Program-made: the position numbers and the translations under genes
The notes under the pieces: generated by a model
What the model was told of the DNA's origin: nothing
Seen by the model: only the letters and a program-made list of their open reading frames with translations
Database searches by the model: none
Assembly: GCF_022201045.2 (NCBI RefSeq)
Contig: NC_068557.1
Coordinates: forward strand, 32,031,501 to 32,095,500
Source of the DNA: Citrus sinensis
Taxonomy: Eukaryota > Streptophyta > Magnoliopsida > Sapindales > Rutaceae
Direction: 5' to 3'
Length of the DNA stretch: 64,000 nucleotides
In this document: positions 11,241 through 22,501 of the stretch, in pieces
Layout of the letters: each line of letters starts with the position of its first letter
Position numbering within the stretch: the stretch's first letter is position 1

Positions 11241-14200
11241 ATGGCTGACGTGGTACAGTACCGGCTCGAGCGCATGGTGGACGAGCTGGACGACCTGGAA
11301 CGGCGTGGCCTTTTCACTCGCCACGAAATCAGCGAAATAGTTAAGCAGCGACGCAAGTTCGAGTACCGGCTGAAGAGACCGAGTCCATTGAAGCAAGATT
11401 ACTTGGCGTACATCGAGTACGAGTCTCAGCTCGACGCTCTACGCCGCCTCAGGAAGAAATCGATTGGGCGTGACGAGGGGAGGGAGAGGCGCGTGTCGAA
11501 GAAAATGAAAAAGTCAGTTTCAGATTTTTCCGGAGTCGCGAGGATTCTGGAGATTTATAGGTTGGCCGTGATGAGGTTTAAAGGAGACATTGAGTTGTGG
11601 TTTAAATATATGGAGTTCTGTAGGCAGCGGAAAAACGGAAGAATGAAGAAGGTAATTGTTTTGTTTTCTTTCTTTTTCCGTATGTTCGGTTGGTCAGTAT
11701 TTTCAAGTTAGAAAGTAGTTTTAGGAAATGAAACTTTCTTTAGTTGTAATTGGTGTGTTTTTCGGTTGCTGAGTAAATGAGCAGGAAATACCAGTAGATT
11801 TCAGTTGCTTATTACAGTGTTGCTTCGCCAATGAAATTTTTTGAAATGTTTAATGTTGAGTCCTGTTACAATTGTGCTTTTGTGTAGTTGTATTTTCGCT
11901 TGCATTTTTGTAGGCATGGTTGTATCGACAGATGGGTATAATCAGGCCACTTCACTCTCTGCTAGGTATTTTTAGACTCTTAATAAATGGTTATCTCACT
12001 TTGTGTTGAACTATTTAAATGCTGTAGTGCTTCAGTGAGTTGGGATTATAGGTTTGGTTCAATTTTGGATTCCTGGTTCATTTAACTTAAAATGCTAATT
12101 CTGAAAATTGTTTCATCCTTAATATCTTAGTTTCTATCAAATTTCCTTTAGTCGTTTTGTTTAAACTTTTGTAGGTCCTGGCTCAAGTGATTAGATTTCA
12201 TCCGAAGGTCCCAGGAGTGTGGATCTATGCTGCAGCTTGGGAATTTGACCATAATTTAAATGTCACTGCTGCTCGTGCTCTTATGCAGAATGGTTTGAGA
12301 GTCTGCCCAACTTCAGAAGAACTTTGGGTGGAGTATCTCCGCATGGAACTCACATATCTTAATAAATTAAAGGCTAGAAAGGTTGCTCTTGGAGAGGACA
12401 AGGGAACTTTAGTTCGTGATCATAGAGATGCTGATGAAAAACGGTGGATAAATGAAAACAAAGATTTATTTATGCCCCTAGATGGAGAAGTAGAAAATAC
12501 TGATGGATCACAACCCGAAAATATGGAGTCTCAAAAAAGTGTAGATTTGTTTAGGGAACAGGGCTTGAGAGTTCTTCAAACTATCTACAGTGGAGCTGTT
12601 GAAGCTCTCCCTTCTAGTTTTAACCTGAGACAACGATTCTTTGAAATAGTAGAAGCTACAAATTTGGCACAATCAGATGACATGCATGACAAGATATTAA
12701 GTGATATGCAGAGAGACTTTTTAGTTGATCCAAAATATTGGGACTGGCTTGCAAGACTTAAAATGACTGATTCTGTAAGCAAGGATGGGACTAGTGAAGA
12801 TATCGTACCTTCTCAAATGCAGAAAGCTATTCAGGTATGAGTCAGTATGTCTGAGTGAAATCCTAAAACCTAGCATGTTCTTTCATTGTTCATTGCTTAA
12901 CAAGCATCTGTGACTCAGAACTGGACCATACAAAATTGCACAATCTAAAAGCTAGTGAATTTTCTGTCTAATGATCACCTTGTATTATTGTGTTAGGTTT
13001 ATGAGGAGGCTTTAAAAAATGTGCCTTCGAGCATGATCTTTGATCTGTATACAAAGTTTCTGATGGATATGATTGCTCCCAAAAAAGAAGAAACCAGAGA
13101 TTCTGAATTACCTAGTCATGTTGAACATTATATTTCACATCTCTTGACCGTATATGAAAAGGCCGAAGCAATGGGGTGCTTGACTGAAGATATTGCTCAC
13201 AGATATGTTACACTTTACTTGCAACTAGGGAAATTGGATGAAGCCCGGAAACTAGCAGCAAAGCTTTGCAGTGGAAAACTTTCTGATTCAGTACAGTTAT
13301 GGCTTTTAAGGATCTCAGTGGAAATTAGATGTGTTACAAGGAATTCTTTTTCTCCAAGCAAGGCTGATATACTATCCATCTTTGAACTATTGAAGTGTAT
13401 ATTGACAAAAGTTTCAGCATTGGAGTCTGAGAGTTTGTGGCTTATGGTATGTTATCAATGCTCTGTTATCATTGCCTATTTAGTCCTATGCTACCCCATT
13501 TCTTGATATTATTCTATGCTGCAGGCATTGAAATTCTTTATGAATCAAAAACATTATTTTGATAAGCTGGTGGAGATTGCCCTTATTTCAGTGGCTAAAG
13601 ATGGTGGTGGTGAATCTGGATTTTCCCTCCCTTCTGCTATCATAAATCTTGTTATTCAGAAAGATGGTATTCAGCAGGCAAGAGAGATGTATAAGCGGTA
13701 TGTTTGTAGATGATGAGCTTATGAACATCGTGTTACTGGATTAAATTTGTTTTTGATCTGCATAACTGTATTGATACACAATAACCTGGTTGTTACAATG
13801 TGCAAATAAGTCCAATAGTTAAAGGTTGCTGCAGTTGCATTGGATACTCTCTTATACAGTAAAACCTCTTTATAGTGATACTCTGTATAGGAGTAACTTC
13901 TATGTACTAAAAAAAAACTGTTGTCCCAATTTGGGTCAGATATAAATAAGACTAAACTCTACATTGTAATAAGTTATAATTTTTCTAGATCTTGTCTCAA
14001 GAAACTTGCCTTCGCATAGTAATAATTATCTGTATATTGCAAAATATATATGTCTTGTTATACTAAAGGTTTAGGGTGGAATAAAATATTTTTCTACATT
14101 TGTTTGGGGCAATGATTTATTCTTTAGAGTTCCAAATCATTATATAAGATTTATAGAATTTACTTTGAGAGAAAAACATTAAAGAAAATACAATGTTTTA

Positions 14201-15035
14201 ATGCTACATTATTATATGTGCTAGTTTTTCGAAACTATATCTATCTCTTTTATCAACGGCTATACATTGGATTTGACATTAACTATTAATGTAGTGCATA
14301 TTTGTGTATTACTTGCACAAAGGATAATTTCAAAATAATAATTTTGTACCTACACCTTTATTGCGTTAAAACCTCCTCATAGTAATAAAACTAATTGGTC
14401 CCAATATTATGATTGCAGAGAGGTTTTACTGTCTTAGAAAAAATGACTCCTCATTTGGAGGGCCTAACTCCAGATTTGCTTCAATTGCAGATTTCTTGCT
14501 CTACCCCGCCCAGGTCTTGTATTATATCAAAATTGCATTGAATTGGAAAATAACCTCGCTTCTGTTGGTGACAAAGATTCTCTTGTGAATGCCCGGAAGC
14601 TGTTTGAATCTGCTCTTGCTACTTATGACCAAAACACAAGCTTGTGGCGAGATTACTATTCTACGGAGACTAAGGTGAGTTTTTCTCTGCTTTGCTTTAG
14701 TTGAAGAATACACATCAGGGTAGATGGTGCCATGTCAATTGGTTGGTCTTTAAAATGGCCTGAGTTAAATTATTAATATTGGTAACAAGGTTTGTTCGGA
14801 GGCCACCAGCACTTAGTTGTGCTTCTGAATTTACTTATGCAATTTGTTCCTCTTGCATTGTATTTCAACTTCACATTCAATTTAGTGTTTATAGATGTAA
14901 AGCCAGAATCATTTTTTAACACAACAGTCGTTCTTTCTGCAGTTGGGAACATCTGAAACTGCTACGGCTGTCTATTGGCGTGCACGGAAGACACTTAAGG
15001 ACTCAACTGCATTAACAGCTTTACCAGATTCATAA
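11241..15035 (+). CDS. UTP6: U3 small nucleolar RNA-associated protein 6 (UTP6) homologue
   Basis: A nucleolar HAT-repeat protein of the small-subunit processome, needed for early 18S rRNA processing. Exons are 11241-11651, 12175-12834, 12997-13446, 13525-13697, 14491-14674 and 14943-15035, giving 1971 nt and 656 residues with all phases consistent. That is close to the plant family length of about 650. The N-terminal U3-associated domain starts MADVVQYRLERMVDELDD and includes GLFTRHEISEIVKQRRKFEY. The HAT-like helical repeats are seen from about residue 105, for example RILEIYRLAVMRF, HPKVPGVWIYAAAWEFD and LWVEYLRMEL. An in-frame ATG at 11013 would add 76 residues of unlike composition, so the start is put at 11241. 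Intron 4 contains a DNA transposon. Confidence 0.92.
13857..14431. mobile_element. Emigrant/pogo-like MITE in UTP6 intron 4
   Basis: About 575 bp bounded by CAGTAAAACCTCT at the left and its inverse AGAGGTTTTACTG at the right. That terminal sequence is the hallmark of Emigrant/Lemi1-type pogo elements, which insert at TA. TA precedes the left end, but the right flank reads TC, so the duplication is not intact. Subterminal 'ATAGTAATAA' blocks recur near both ends. No transposase frame is present. It stays within the intron and leaves the splice sites at 13698 and 14490 intact. Confidence 0.75.
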
Positions 15036-16133
15036 TAATATATATTCTGAAACTTTGATCTTGTTTTGACCAATTTTGAGTGTGATCAGTTTTGATCTTT
15101 TTTTCCAAATATCTCTATTTATTTGAGTGTAAATCAAACACTATTGCAACCATGGTGGGCGGTAAGTCTATGTTTGGGAGTTAGGATTAAGAGTAAGTTT
15201 GTACTAATTTTAGGATTAATTATTTATGGCAAGTTTCACTTTGGATTAGACTAGGAGATTAAATTTCCTAAAATCATGGGATTAGCAATTCCAATTTACG
15301 CATGGGTTTAGTTAGGATTAATTTTAAAAACAATTGTCAATTGTCCATTTAATTAACCATTATTTGTATATTTAATTTAATAATCACTTTATTAAAATTA
15401 ATCCTGAAAATTACTAATACCATTAACTGGTTGCTTTTATTTATATGTATGTATATATTATTTGCTAACTTTTTGATAAAATAAAATATATTTAAAATGT
15501 GTAATAAAAAATTAAATTAAATATTTATAAAGTTTTAATTTAATTTAATTTAATCTAATCTAATTTATATATTTTTATTATAATTAAGACTACCTAATAA
15601 CTGATTTTCCATATATTTAATTGTTATTGACTTTTAAATTAATTTAATAATTATTTTATTATTAACTATTCATGAATAGTTCATATTTATATTTATATGT
15701 TAACATAAATGTTAAATTTCATTCATATATAATTTAACATAATCAGCCTAAAAATCTGATGTTCATTATTAGGATTTTCTTAGTGCAAGAATGAGTAATA
15801 AAACAATAGGAACTCAAGGGGATCCTCATTGTAAATCGTCCCAGTCGAAGAAACAAACCCACATAAAGAATTATAAATCATTGAAAAAGTAGCCAAATCA
15901 AACGTCCACAGACTTGACATATACCTTTGACAATCCAGCAATACATAATAAAAACTTTAGTTTTTCTCCTCTCTTTTTTTTTTTTTTCCCTTAATTATTA
16001 CTAACAAAGAGGGTTATTCAATGACCTGTTGTAGCTGTACTAATTTACAAATTACAATTTTGAAATGGAATCACAAACCGAACATGAGATTTGAAGAAAA
16101 TGTGTCTCCTGATACTGATTCCTGAAGCCAACG
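15036..16133. other. Gene-free AT-rich stretch between convergent genes
   Basis: This is the 3' flanks of UTP6 and of the minus-strand gene. A 'TGTTTGGGAGTTAGGATTA' segment at about 15172 resembles the end of a plant MITE, but no matching inverted end was found. Confidence 0.45.
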
Positions 16134-17593
16134 CTAAACTCTTGGCCATTGTGGACTCACTACCTGGACAAGCAGTAGAGACCATCAAACGCATGATAAG
16201 CAGCAGCAATAGGAGAGTTCAGTATGATAGATGCCAAATAAATAAATAGTTGAAGCTAACTGTTATATAGGGCTTCCCCTCTGATTTAGTGACAGACGAA
16301 ACAAAGTTGACTAACCTCTAATGTGCTAAATACTAATCGCATTCGGCTAGCAACAACTGATGGCTCTTCAGCACATCCCACCACTGCCATTTGCTCTAAC
16401 TGAAGAGTCTTCACTGGAAGCCTTTTGGTAAGCAGAAGAGAGAGTTCAGGTGAAAGCACAGAGGTAGAAGCCTTTGCTAGTGGAGCAACAAAAATTAAAA
16501 TGCTTAAAGGCATCTCACCATGCCATTCCTCGTACATAATATGCATTTGCTATAAGAGCACAGAAGCCTTTCCACTGGAGCCGTATTTCATCCGACACTG
16601 GTGGCGTAGATGACCACCTAACTATAGTTGGCTGTGGTGTACATAGGATGGTGATGAATATGATGCTCAGCCAAAGTATACACTCATCTACCTGCATCAT
16701 AAGAGGGAACCATGTCAATCCACTTCAGACAATTCAATAGATTTGATAACTATCCATCATCAATAACATCATAGCAAAGAGTATATAGTTGCACATTTTT
16801 TAACGTCTATTGTGGATGTAGCTTGCAATCAAGCAGTGGTGTAGCACAAAAGCGAGAAAAACATAAGGTTCCTGTTACATAAAAAGTGGGTCACCTCCTC
16901 TGAGAAAATCTTAGATTTCAGACTGGTGCCACCACCATAGCTTTGCAACGCATCAATTTCAACCCCAGATTCCTTCATAGCAGTAAGTTCTTTCCTTAAT
17001 CCTTCATCTGTGCAGCCCAGTGCATATGCGTTCACTCCCGCATCAATGAACTCCTGATATACATTGACCAAACATATTACTCCGAGGAGACATCATTGCA
17101 ACCTTTAGAACAGATCAAGACCAGCAGATGAATATACTTTTAGGTTGTCACCTCCGCCACGGTCAATGACATTCCTGTATCGCCGGAACAAACTGATTGC
17201 TATGTTGCGTGACGAACGATACTCATTATCCGGCGAGATAGGATCGTGTGAACGACACTACGACGTTAGAGACCACACAATTCATCAAGTGTTCCTTGAA
17301 GTTAAAATCAACAAAAAGTGACCAACCATAGGACAAAAACTGCTCACCAGCCACTTCTTTGAAGGCACTCGGCATGGAAAATGATGATTATCTAGCTGAT
17401 CGCGGCCTTGCCAATAAAAGGAGGAACTGCGAACTACACATTTACAAGGATCCTGAACTGGGCTAGGATAAATTGCAACCCTAGTTGAGGAATTAACATT
17501 CGCAATCTTGCAGGGAGAAGCATCATGCAGTGTGTTATAACCCTGATATCCCAGGCACTTGCTGATAGCTCCAGGAGGATGAACCGTTAACAT
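16134..17593 (-). CDS. Conserved plant protein of unknown function, probably plastid-targeted
   Basis: Six exons on the minus strand join cleanly: 17593-17348, 17257-17138, 17053-16895, 16691-16519, 16421-16316 and 16163-16134, giving 834 nt and 277 residues. The family is not named with certainty. Conserved-looking blocks are SHDPISPDNEYRSSRNIAIS, LFRRYRNVIDRGGGDNLK, EFIDAGVNAYALGCTDEGLR, a hydrophobic segment CILWLSIIFITILCTP, and WLPVKTLQLEQMAVVG. The first 80 residues are Ser/Lys/Arg-containing, low in acidic residues and poorly conserved in character, as in a chloroplast transit peptide. The single hydrophobic stretch at about residue 140 may be buried or membrane-associated. The N-terminal start at 17593 is the first ATG of the frame, and an extra upstream exon cannot be excluded. 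Confidence 0.78.
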
Positions 17594-19163
17594 TTTGTAA
17601 CCATAATATAATAGCCTTTAAAATGTAAGAAAGAACATCCATAAGGGTACAGAAAAGCAGATACACAATAATTTCCAAAAGCTATTACCAGAGAATTATC
17701 AGCTCAATAGAAGTTCTATTTTTTGCCATATTTTCTGGGAAAGCAGACGATAAATTTTTTTTGTAAAACTTGCAATTCAATAAAGTTTTTTTTTCCTTTT
17801 AACACACAATTCGTACTTTCATCGTTACATAGTCCCAGCCAGCGAGTCCATTCATTTATTTTCCCGGTTAAGAAAACAAATTATTTATCTTCAGAAGCAA
17901 GCAATAATCAATAGGAAAAAAAAATCTCGATCGTCTATTGACCATAAGTTAACCAGTACAATTTGATCATACAAATTAATCATCAGCACCACATTATCAT
18001 TTTATCATCGTGGTCTTAAAAGCTTGAACTTTGAGATGACAAAGCAAAAGAAAAAAAAAAGGGACAAAAAGATTAGATTCTATTATCAAATAACACAAGA
18101 ATGAGATAACGCAAAATTACCCGTTTAGTTCATGGGGAGAATAGTAAAAACGGAGCAGGCAAGCGGATATGGCAGAACCAAAAAAACTAACTAGTATGAG
18201 ATGAGGTGGATATTGAGATACAAAGCCAGAATCTAAGAAGCTTAAACTGAAGCCACCAATCTTTTGAACGGTTCCAAAGATTCCATTTGATTCTCACATT
18301 TCTTTTCTTTTTTTTTCCCAATTTTTCTGGCTGTTAATGATGTTGTGAGAGGTGTGCACTTTTCCAATCAAATTAAATCATCTGGCTGTTTTCCGGTTCC
18401 GTGTTTCCCAGAGAGTTGTGAAAACCTAACCAACTCCCCCATTCATTTGGTTAATACTTGGTTGGGCCGAAGCCCATTAGTCATCTCGATTGGGCTGTCG
18501 ATTTGTTTTAGTGAGGGTGAGGCTGACCAGCCCACTCCCACTTACCACTAAACTTCAATTGACCTTTTAGTCCTTGGAGTGTTGTTGAAATTTCAACAAT
18601 TTTGTATCATCGTATTGATGACATGCCCCCTTCCTTCCCTTGGTGTGCGCAATTTTTCACCAACTTCGTTATTAGTTGCCTGTCTGTCAGAAGAGTCAAG
18701 ATCCTCTGCACTCACTTCCACCACAAAGAATCCTACACCCATCCCACTTCTATCTCACACCGTACTTCAACTAAGTACGGAGACCGAGTTACGTCATATT
18801 ACCAACACCAACGGGGTCCCCGCGAACCTCGGAGAACAAAGGGCAGCAAAGACACCAGCCCAACTCCAAGATTCTTCTTTACTGAGTTTACCAGCCGTCG
18901 ATATTTAAAGTACACAGCCAAAATGGTAAATTAAGCAACACACGAACAAAAATGCAAACAGAGAGATTGGGATGCTCGAAATGCAACCACTCACTCGCGA
19001 TGGGGTTTTGTTTTTTGTTGGTTTTCTCTTGAAGTTGAAACCCTCTCTCACCAACTCCATTCACCACCAACCATCTTTCCATTGCACTATTTATATTTTA
19101 TCAATATTTTCCTTTTATTATTGAATAGTGTAGTATTTTATAGTGATAATATCACTACACACA
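17594..19163. other. Divergent promoter region
   Basis: It lies between the minus-strand unknown gene and the T-protein gene. Open frames at 18345-18934 are short and overlapping, show no domain, and are rejected as genes. Confidence 0.5.
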
Positions 19164-19289
19164 TATATAAAGCCCATATTTTTACTTCTCTCTCTTCCTA
19201 TCCACCGCTCTCTCTGTGTATGCCTGGAGATGCTCTTTCGGGCTCCCAGATTTGCTTGTTTCTGAGATAAAGAAGAAAACCCCATCTCT
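19164..19289 (+). promoter_or_regulatory. TATA box and first leader exon of the T-protein gene, with a uORF
   Basis: TATATAAAG at 19164-19172 is followed by a pyrimidine-rich leader. A strong donor CTG|GTAAGT is read at 19289/19290, so a leader intron probably runs to somewhere before the ATG at 19856. Its acceptor was not fixed. Within the leader an ATG at 19220 opens a 16-codon uORF that ends at 19270. Confidence 0.5.
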
Positions 19290-19855
19290 GTAAGTGTTCT
19301 CTCGGTCTTATAACTCAATTTAACATATCTGTCAATGAATTGAGCATCTCAGCCTCTCAATGGCGTTTTTTGTGCTTAATTTTTTCATTGTCAGTTAATA
19401 ATGATCTTAGTCAGTGGCTAGCAGAAACATCTTTTTGCATCTTTTTCTCAATGAGTTTATGGTGTTTTTCTTAAATTTTCTAAAAAAAGAGTGATGTTTA
19501 AGGATCTTCCCATTGATTTATATTGCTGATTTTGTTTATAATGTCACCAGTTGTTTTTATTCATACGAATCTGGGTTTATTCACTCTCATTGGAAATTGT
19601 CCGCTTGACATCTACACAAAGCTGCAGGCTGCAGCCTCGGTGTGTTATGTTGATATGCTATTTCCTTTGAGTTGATTCATTCTTCTTGTTAATATTTGAA
19701 AGAGGAATGCATTGTACGCTTAATGCAAATTATATTTTGTTCTTTTGTTAAGCTTTTGGATAGTTAAACAACATTCAGCAATCGTATCTGAAGTTCATTT
19801 GTCATCATTCAAAGATTCATTTAGTTCTTTTGATCAGATATTTATATCGAATAAA

Positions 19856-21617
19856 ATGAGAGGAGGGAGTCTGTGGCAGCTTGGACAATCGATCACCCGT
19901 CGTTTGGCTCTGGCTGATAAGAAGACTATAGCTCGTAGACACTTTGCCTCAGATGCTGAAAACCTGAAAAAAACTGCCCTTCATGACTTTCATGTGGCTA
20001 ATGGTGGAAAGATGGTTCCATTTGCTGGATGGAGCATGCCTATTCAGTACAAGGACTCAATTATGGAATCTACTTTGAATTGTCGGCAGAATGGTAGTCT
20101 CTTTGATGTCTCCCATATGTGTGGGCTGAGCCTCAAAGGGAAGGATTGCGTCCCTTTCCTTGAGAAGCTTGTGATCGCTGATGTTGCTGGACTTGCCCCA
20201 GGAACTGGGACTCTTACAGTCTTTACAAATGAAAATGGGGGTTCAATTGATGATTCGGTTATTACCAAGGTGAAGGATGATCACATATACCTTGTTGTGA
20301 ATGCTGGCTGCAGGGATAAGGATCTTGCTCACATTGAGGCACATATGAAGAGTTTCACAGCCAAAGGTGGGGATGTCTCGTGGCACATCCATGATGAGAG
20401 ATCTCTTCTTGCCCTTCAGGTTACTCAGTGCACTGTTATAGTCTTTTACCTGGCCTTGCTTTTGTTTCACCCCTTGCTTGAGATGTGATGAATTTAGTTC
20501 AGTTTCTCAGAGTTAATATTCTTTATATTTCTAGATATGGTATCTGTGCTAGGTATGTGTGTATCTGAATTGATTTATCTCTTCAACAATTGTTTATTCC
20601 TATTTGAAGTCTTCATGAATTAGAATAGATCCGCAACAAATAATGGCCGTATGGCAGGCTCAAAGTTGATGATTAGCGTTTCTTCAACCGGCAAACCCAC
20701 CCTTTTAGCAGCATCTATTAAATGTCTTCCCAATTTCTCTGTTGCAGGGCCCCCTTGCTGCCCCAGTTCTTCAACACCTGACAAAAGATGACTTGAGCAA
20801 GTTATACTTCGGGGAGTTCCGAATTTTGGATATCAATGGTGTATCCTGCTTTCTCACTAGGACAGGGTACTCCTCTTTTTGCGTCCTCATGTCCATCCCC
20901 CTCCCTCCCTCACTCTCTGTCTATTTGATTGTTTGTGGACTGAGCAAATTGAATGTTTCGAATTTTTTTGGTACCATATACATTTCAAGTTCTTCTGTCT
21001 TTATTATAAGTTGTATGAATAGGCTGTTCGGGATTTTTAACTACCTTTTTTTGTCTATTACAATTCTCAGGTACACTGGTGAAGATGGATTTGAAATCTC
21101 TGTTCCATCTGAGCGTGCAGTGGATCTTGCCAAAGCAATTCTGGAGAAATCTGAAGGAAAGGTGAGGTTGACAGGTCTCGGTGCTCGAGACAGTCTCCGA
21201 CTTGAAGCTGGCTTATGTTTATATGGTAATGACATGGAACAACACGTGACACCTGTAGAAGCTGGACTGACATGGGCCATAGGAAAGAGGAGGAGAGCAG
21301 AAGGTGGCTTTCTAGGTGCTGAGAAAATACTCAAACAACTTGACGAAGGTCCGCCAGTCAGACGTGTTGGATTCTTCGCTGGAGGTCCGCCTGCCAGATC
21401 ACACAGTAAGGTTCACGATGAGCAAGGGAATCCCATTGGAGAAATTACCAGTGGAGGATTCAGCCCCTGCCTCAAGAAGAATATAGCCATGGGATATGTA
21501 AAATCTGGATTGCACAAGGCAGGCACAAAAGTTAAGATTGAGGTTCGAGGAAAAGCCTACGATGGAAACATCACTAAAATGCCATTTGTGCCAACAAAAT
21601 ACTACAAGCCGTCTTAG
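19856..21617 (+). CDS. GCST: Aminomethyltransferase, T-protein of the glycine cleavage system
   Basis: A mitochondrial enzyme that transfers the methylene group from the aminomethyl arm of H-protein to tetrahydrofolate and releases ammonia, as part of photorespiratory glycine decarboxylation. Exons are 19856-20419, 20748-20866 and 21071-21617, giving 1230 nt and 409 residues, matching the plant length of about 408. Residues 1-32 are Arg-rich and lack acidic residues near the start, as in a mitochondrial presequence ([20 protein letters not shown]). The mature part begins [24 protein letters not shown] signatures include [21 protein letters not shown] and [13 protein letters not shown]. The C-terminal barrel ends [17 protein letters not shown]. 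The gene is intact. Confidence 0.95.
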
Positions 21618-22501
21618 TACATCTTTGTTGGTTCTGCTTATGGAAGCTCTACTCGATTCCTGTTTTGACTTGTTTCATAAACATTGACTGCTCGAGATTA
21701 CTGTCTTTATTGCTAGCAGTTCTTTAATTCTGCAAATTCTTATGATTCTTGTTGCCTGAATAAAAGTGTCTACTTTAAAGCAGAGACATTCAAGATCAGA
21801 CGACGAGAAACAGAGAGTAGAAGGGGTAAACAAAATGGTAATTCAAAATTCGGGATAATCAATGCCTCAAAATGTTAGAGAACATCGTAAATATCATATA
21901 ATTGGTAATTATATTTAATTGAACTATGCATGTAATACATGTATTAATAGGATATAATTAGTAATTATATTTAATTAAACTATATATGTAATACATGTAT
22001 TAATAGGATTTAATATCTCTGATGTATTTTAAAATCCCTCCTAATCCTGACCCATTGTTGTTCTGTTAGCTTCTATGTTAGTAATTAAATATCCATTTAA
22101 CAATGCCTGGCTGTATTACTTTTGAAAGTTGACAATCCAACAACTAGTGAAATTTTATATTCAGCTTGATATCTTAATATATTATATTGTAATAAATCTC
22201 ATTATAGTTCCAATAAATCCAATTGTGATTTGTGAATTGTGATTTTTTTTTAAAATGTTAGCATGTCCGTATTAAGGATTTTTTAACAATCATCTCACCT
22301 AAAACTCTACCTGCTGCATGTAATAGCCAAAAAAAAAAAAAAAGGAATGGAGAGAAATTCAATTATTCAATTTTTTAACAGAAAGATAACTATACCAGAG
22401 GATATTAACATCTTTTCTTTACATGATTATACAAAGAATCTGTTCTTATAAGAAGAATCAAAGAATCAAAGAGTCTACGGACAAAATTAGCTCTTTCAAA
22501 A
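21618..22501. other. Intergenic between convergent genes
   Basis: 3' flanks of the T-protein gene and of paralogue A. Apart from the 56-bp tandem duplication nothing was recognised. Confidence 0.5.
21898..22009. repeat. 56-bp tandem duplication
   Basis: Two copies with period 56, at 21898-21953 and 21954-22009. Each contains GTAATTATATTTAATT and GTAATACATGTATTAATAGG, and they differ at about four positions. Confidence 0.85.

Noticed and set aside
11934-11971. Exon-like segment in UTP6 intron 1 with AG and GT borders
   Set aside because: Joining exon 1 directly to 12175 keeps the phase and gives the expected family sequence (KKVLAQVIRFHPKV). The extra segment is not needed and would disturb it.
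15160-15420. MITE-like end 'TGTTTGGGAGTTAGGATTA'
   Set aside because: No inverted partner or target duplication was found, so the boundaries cannot be supported.
18345-18934. Several overlapping open frames upstream of the T-protein gene
   Set aside because: No domain, no consistent start or splice structure, and a promoter-like position between divergent genes.
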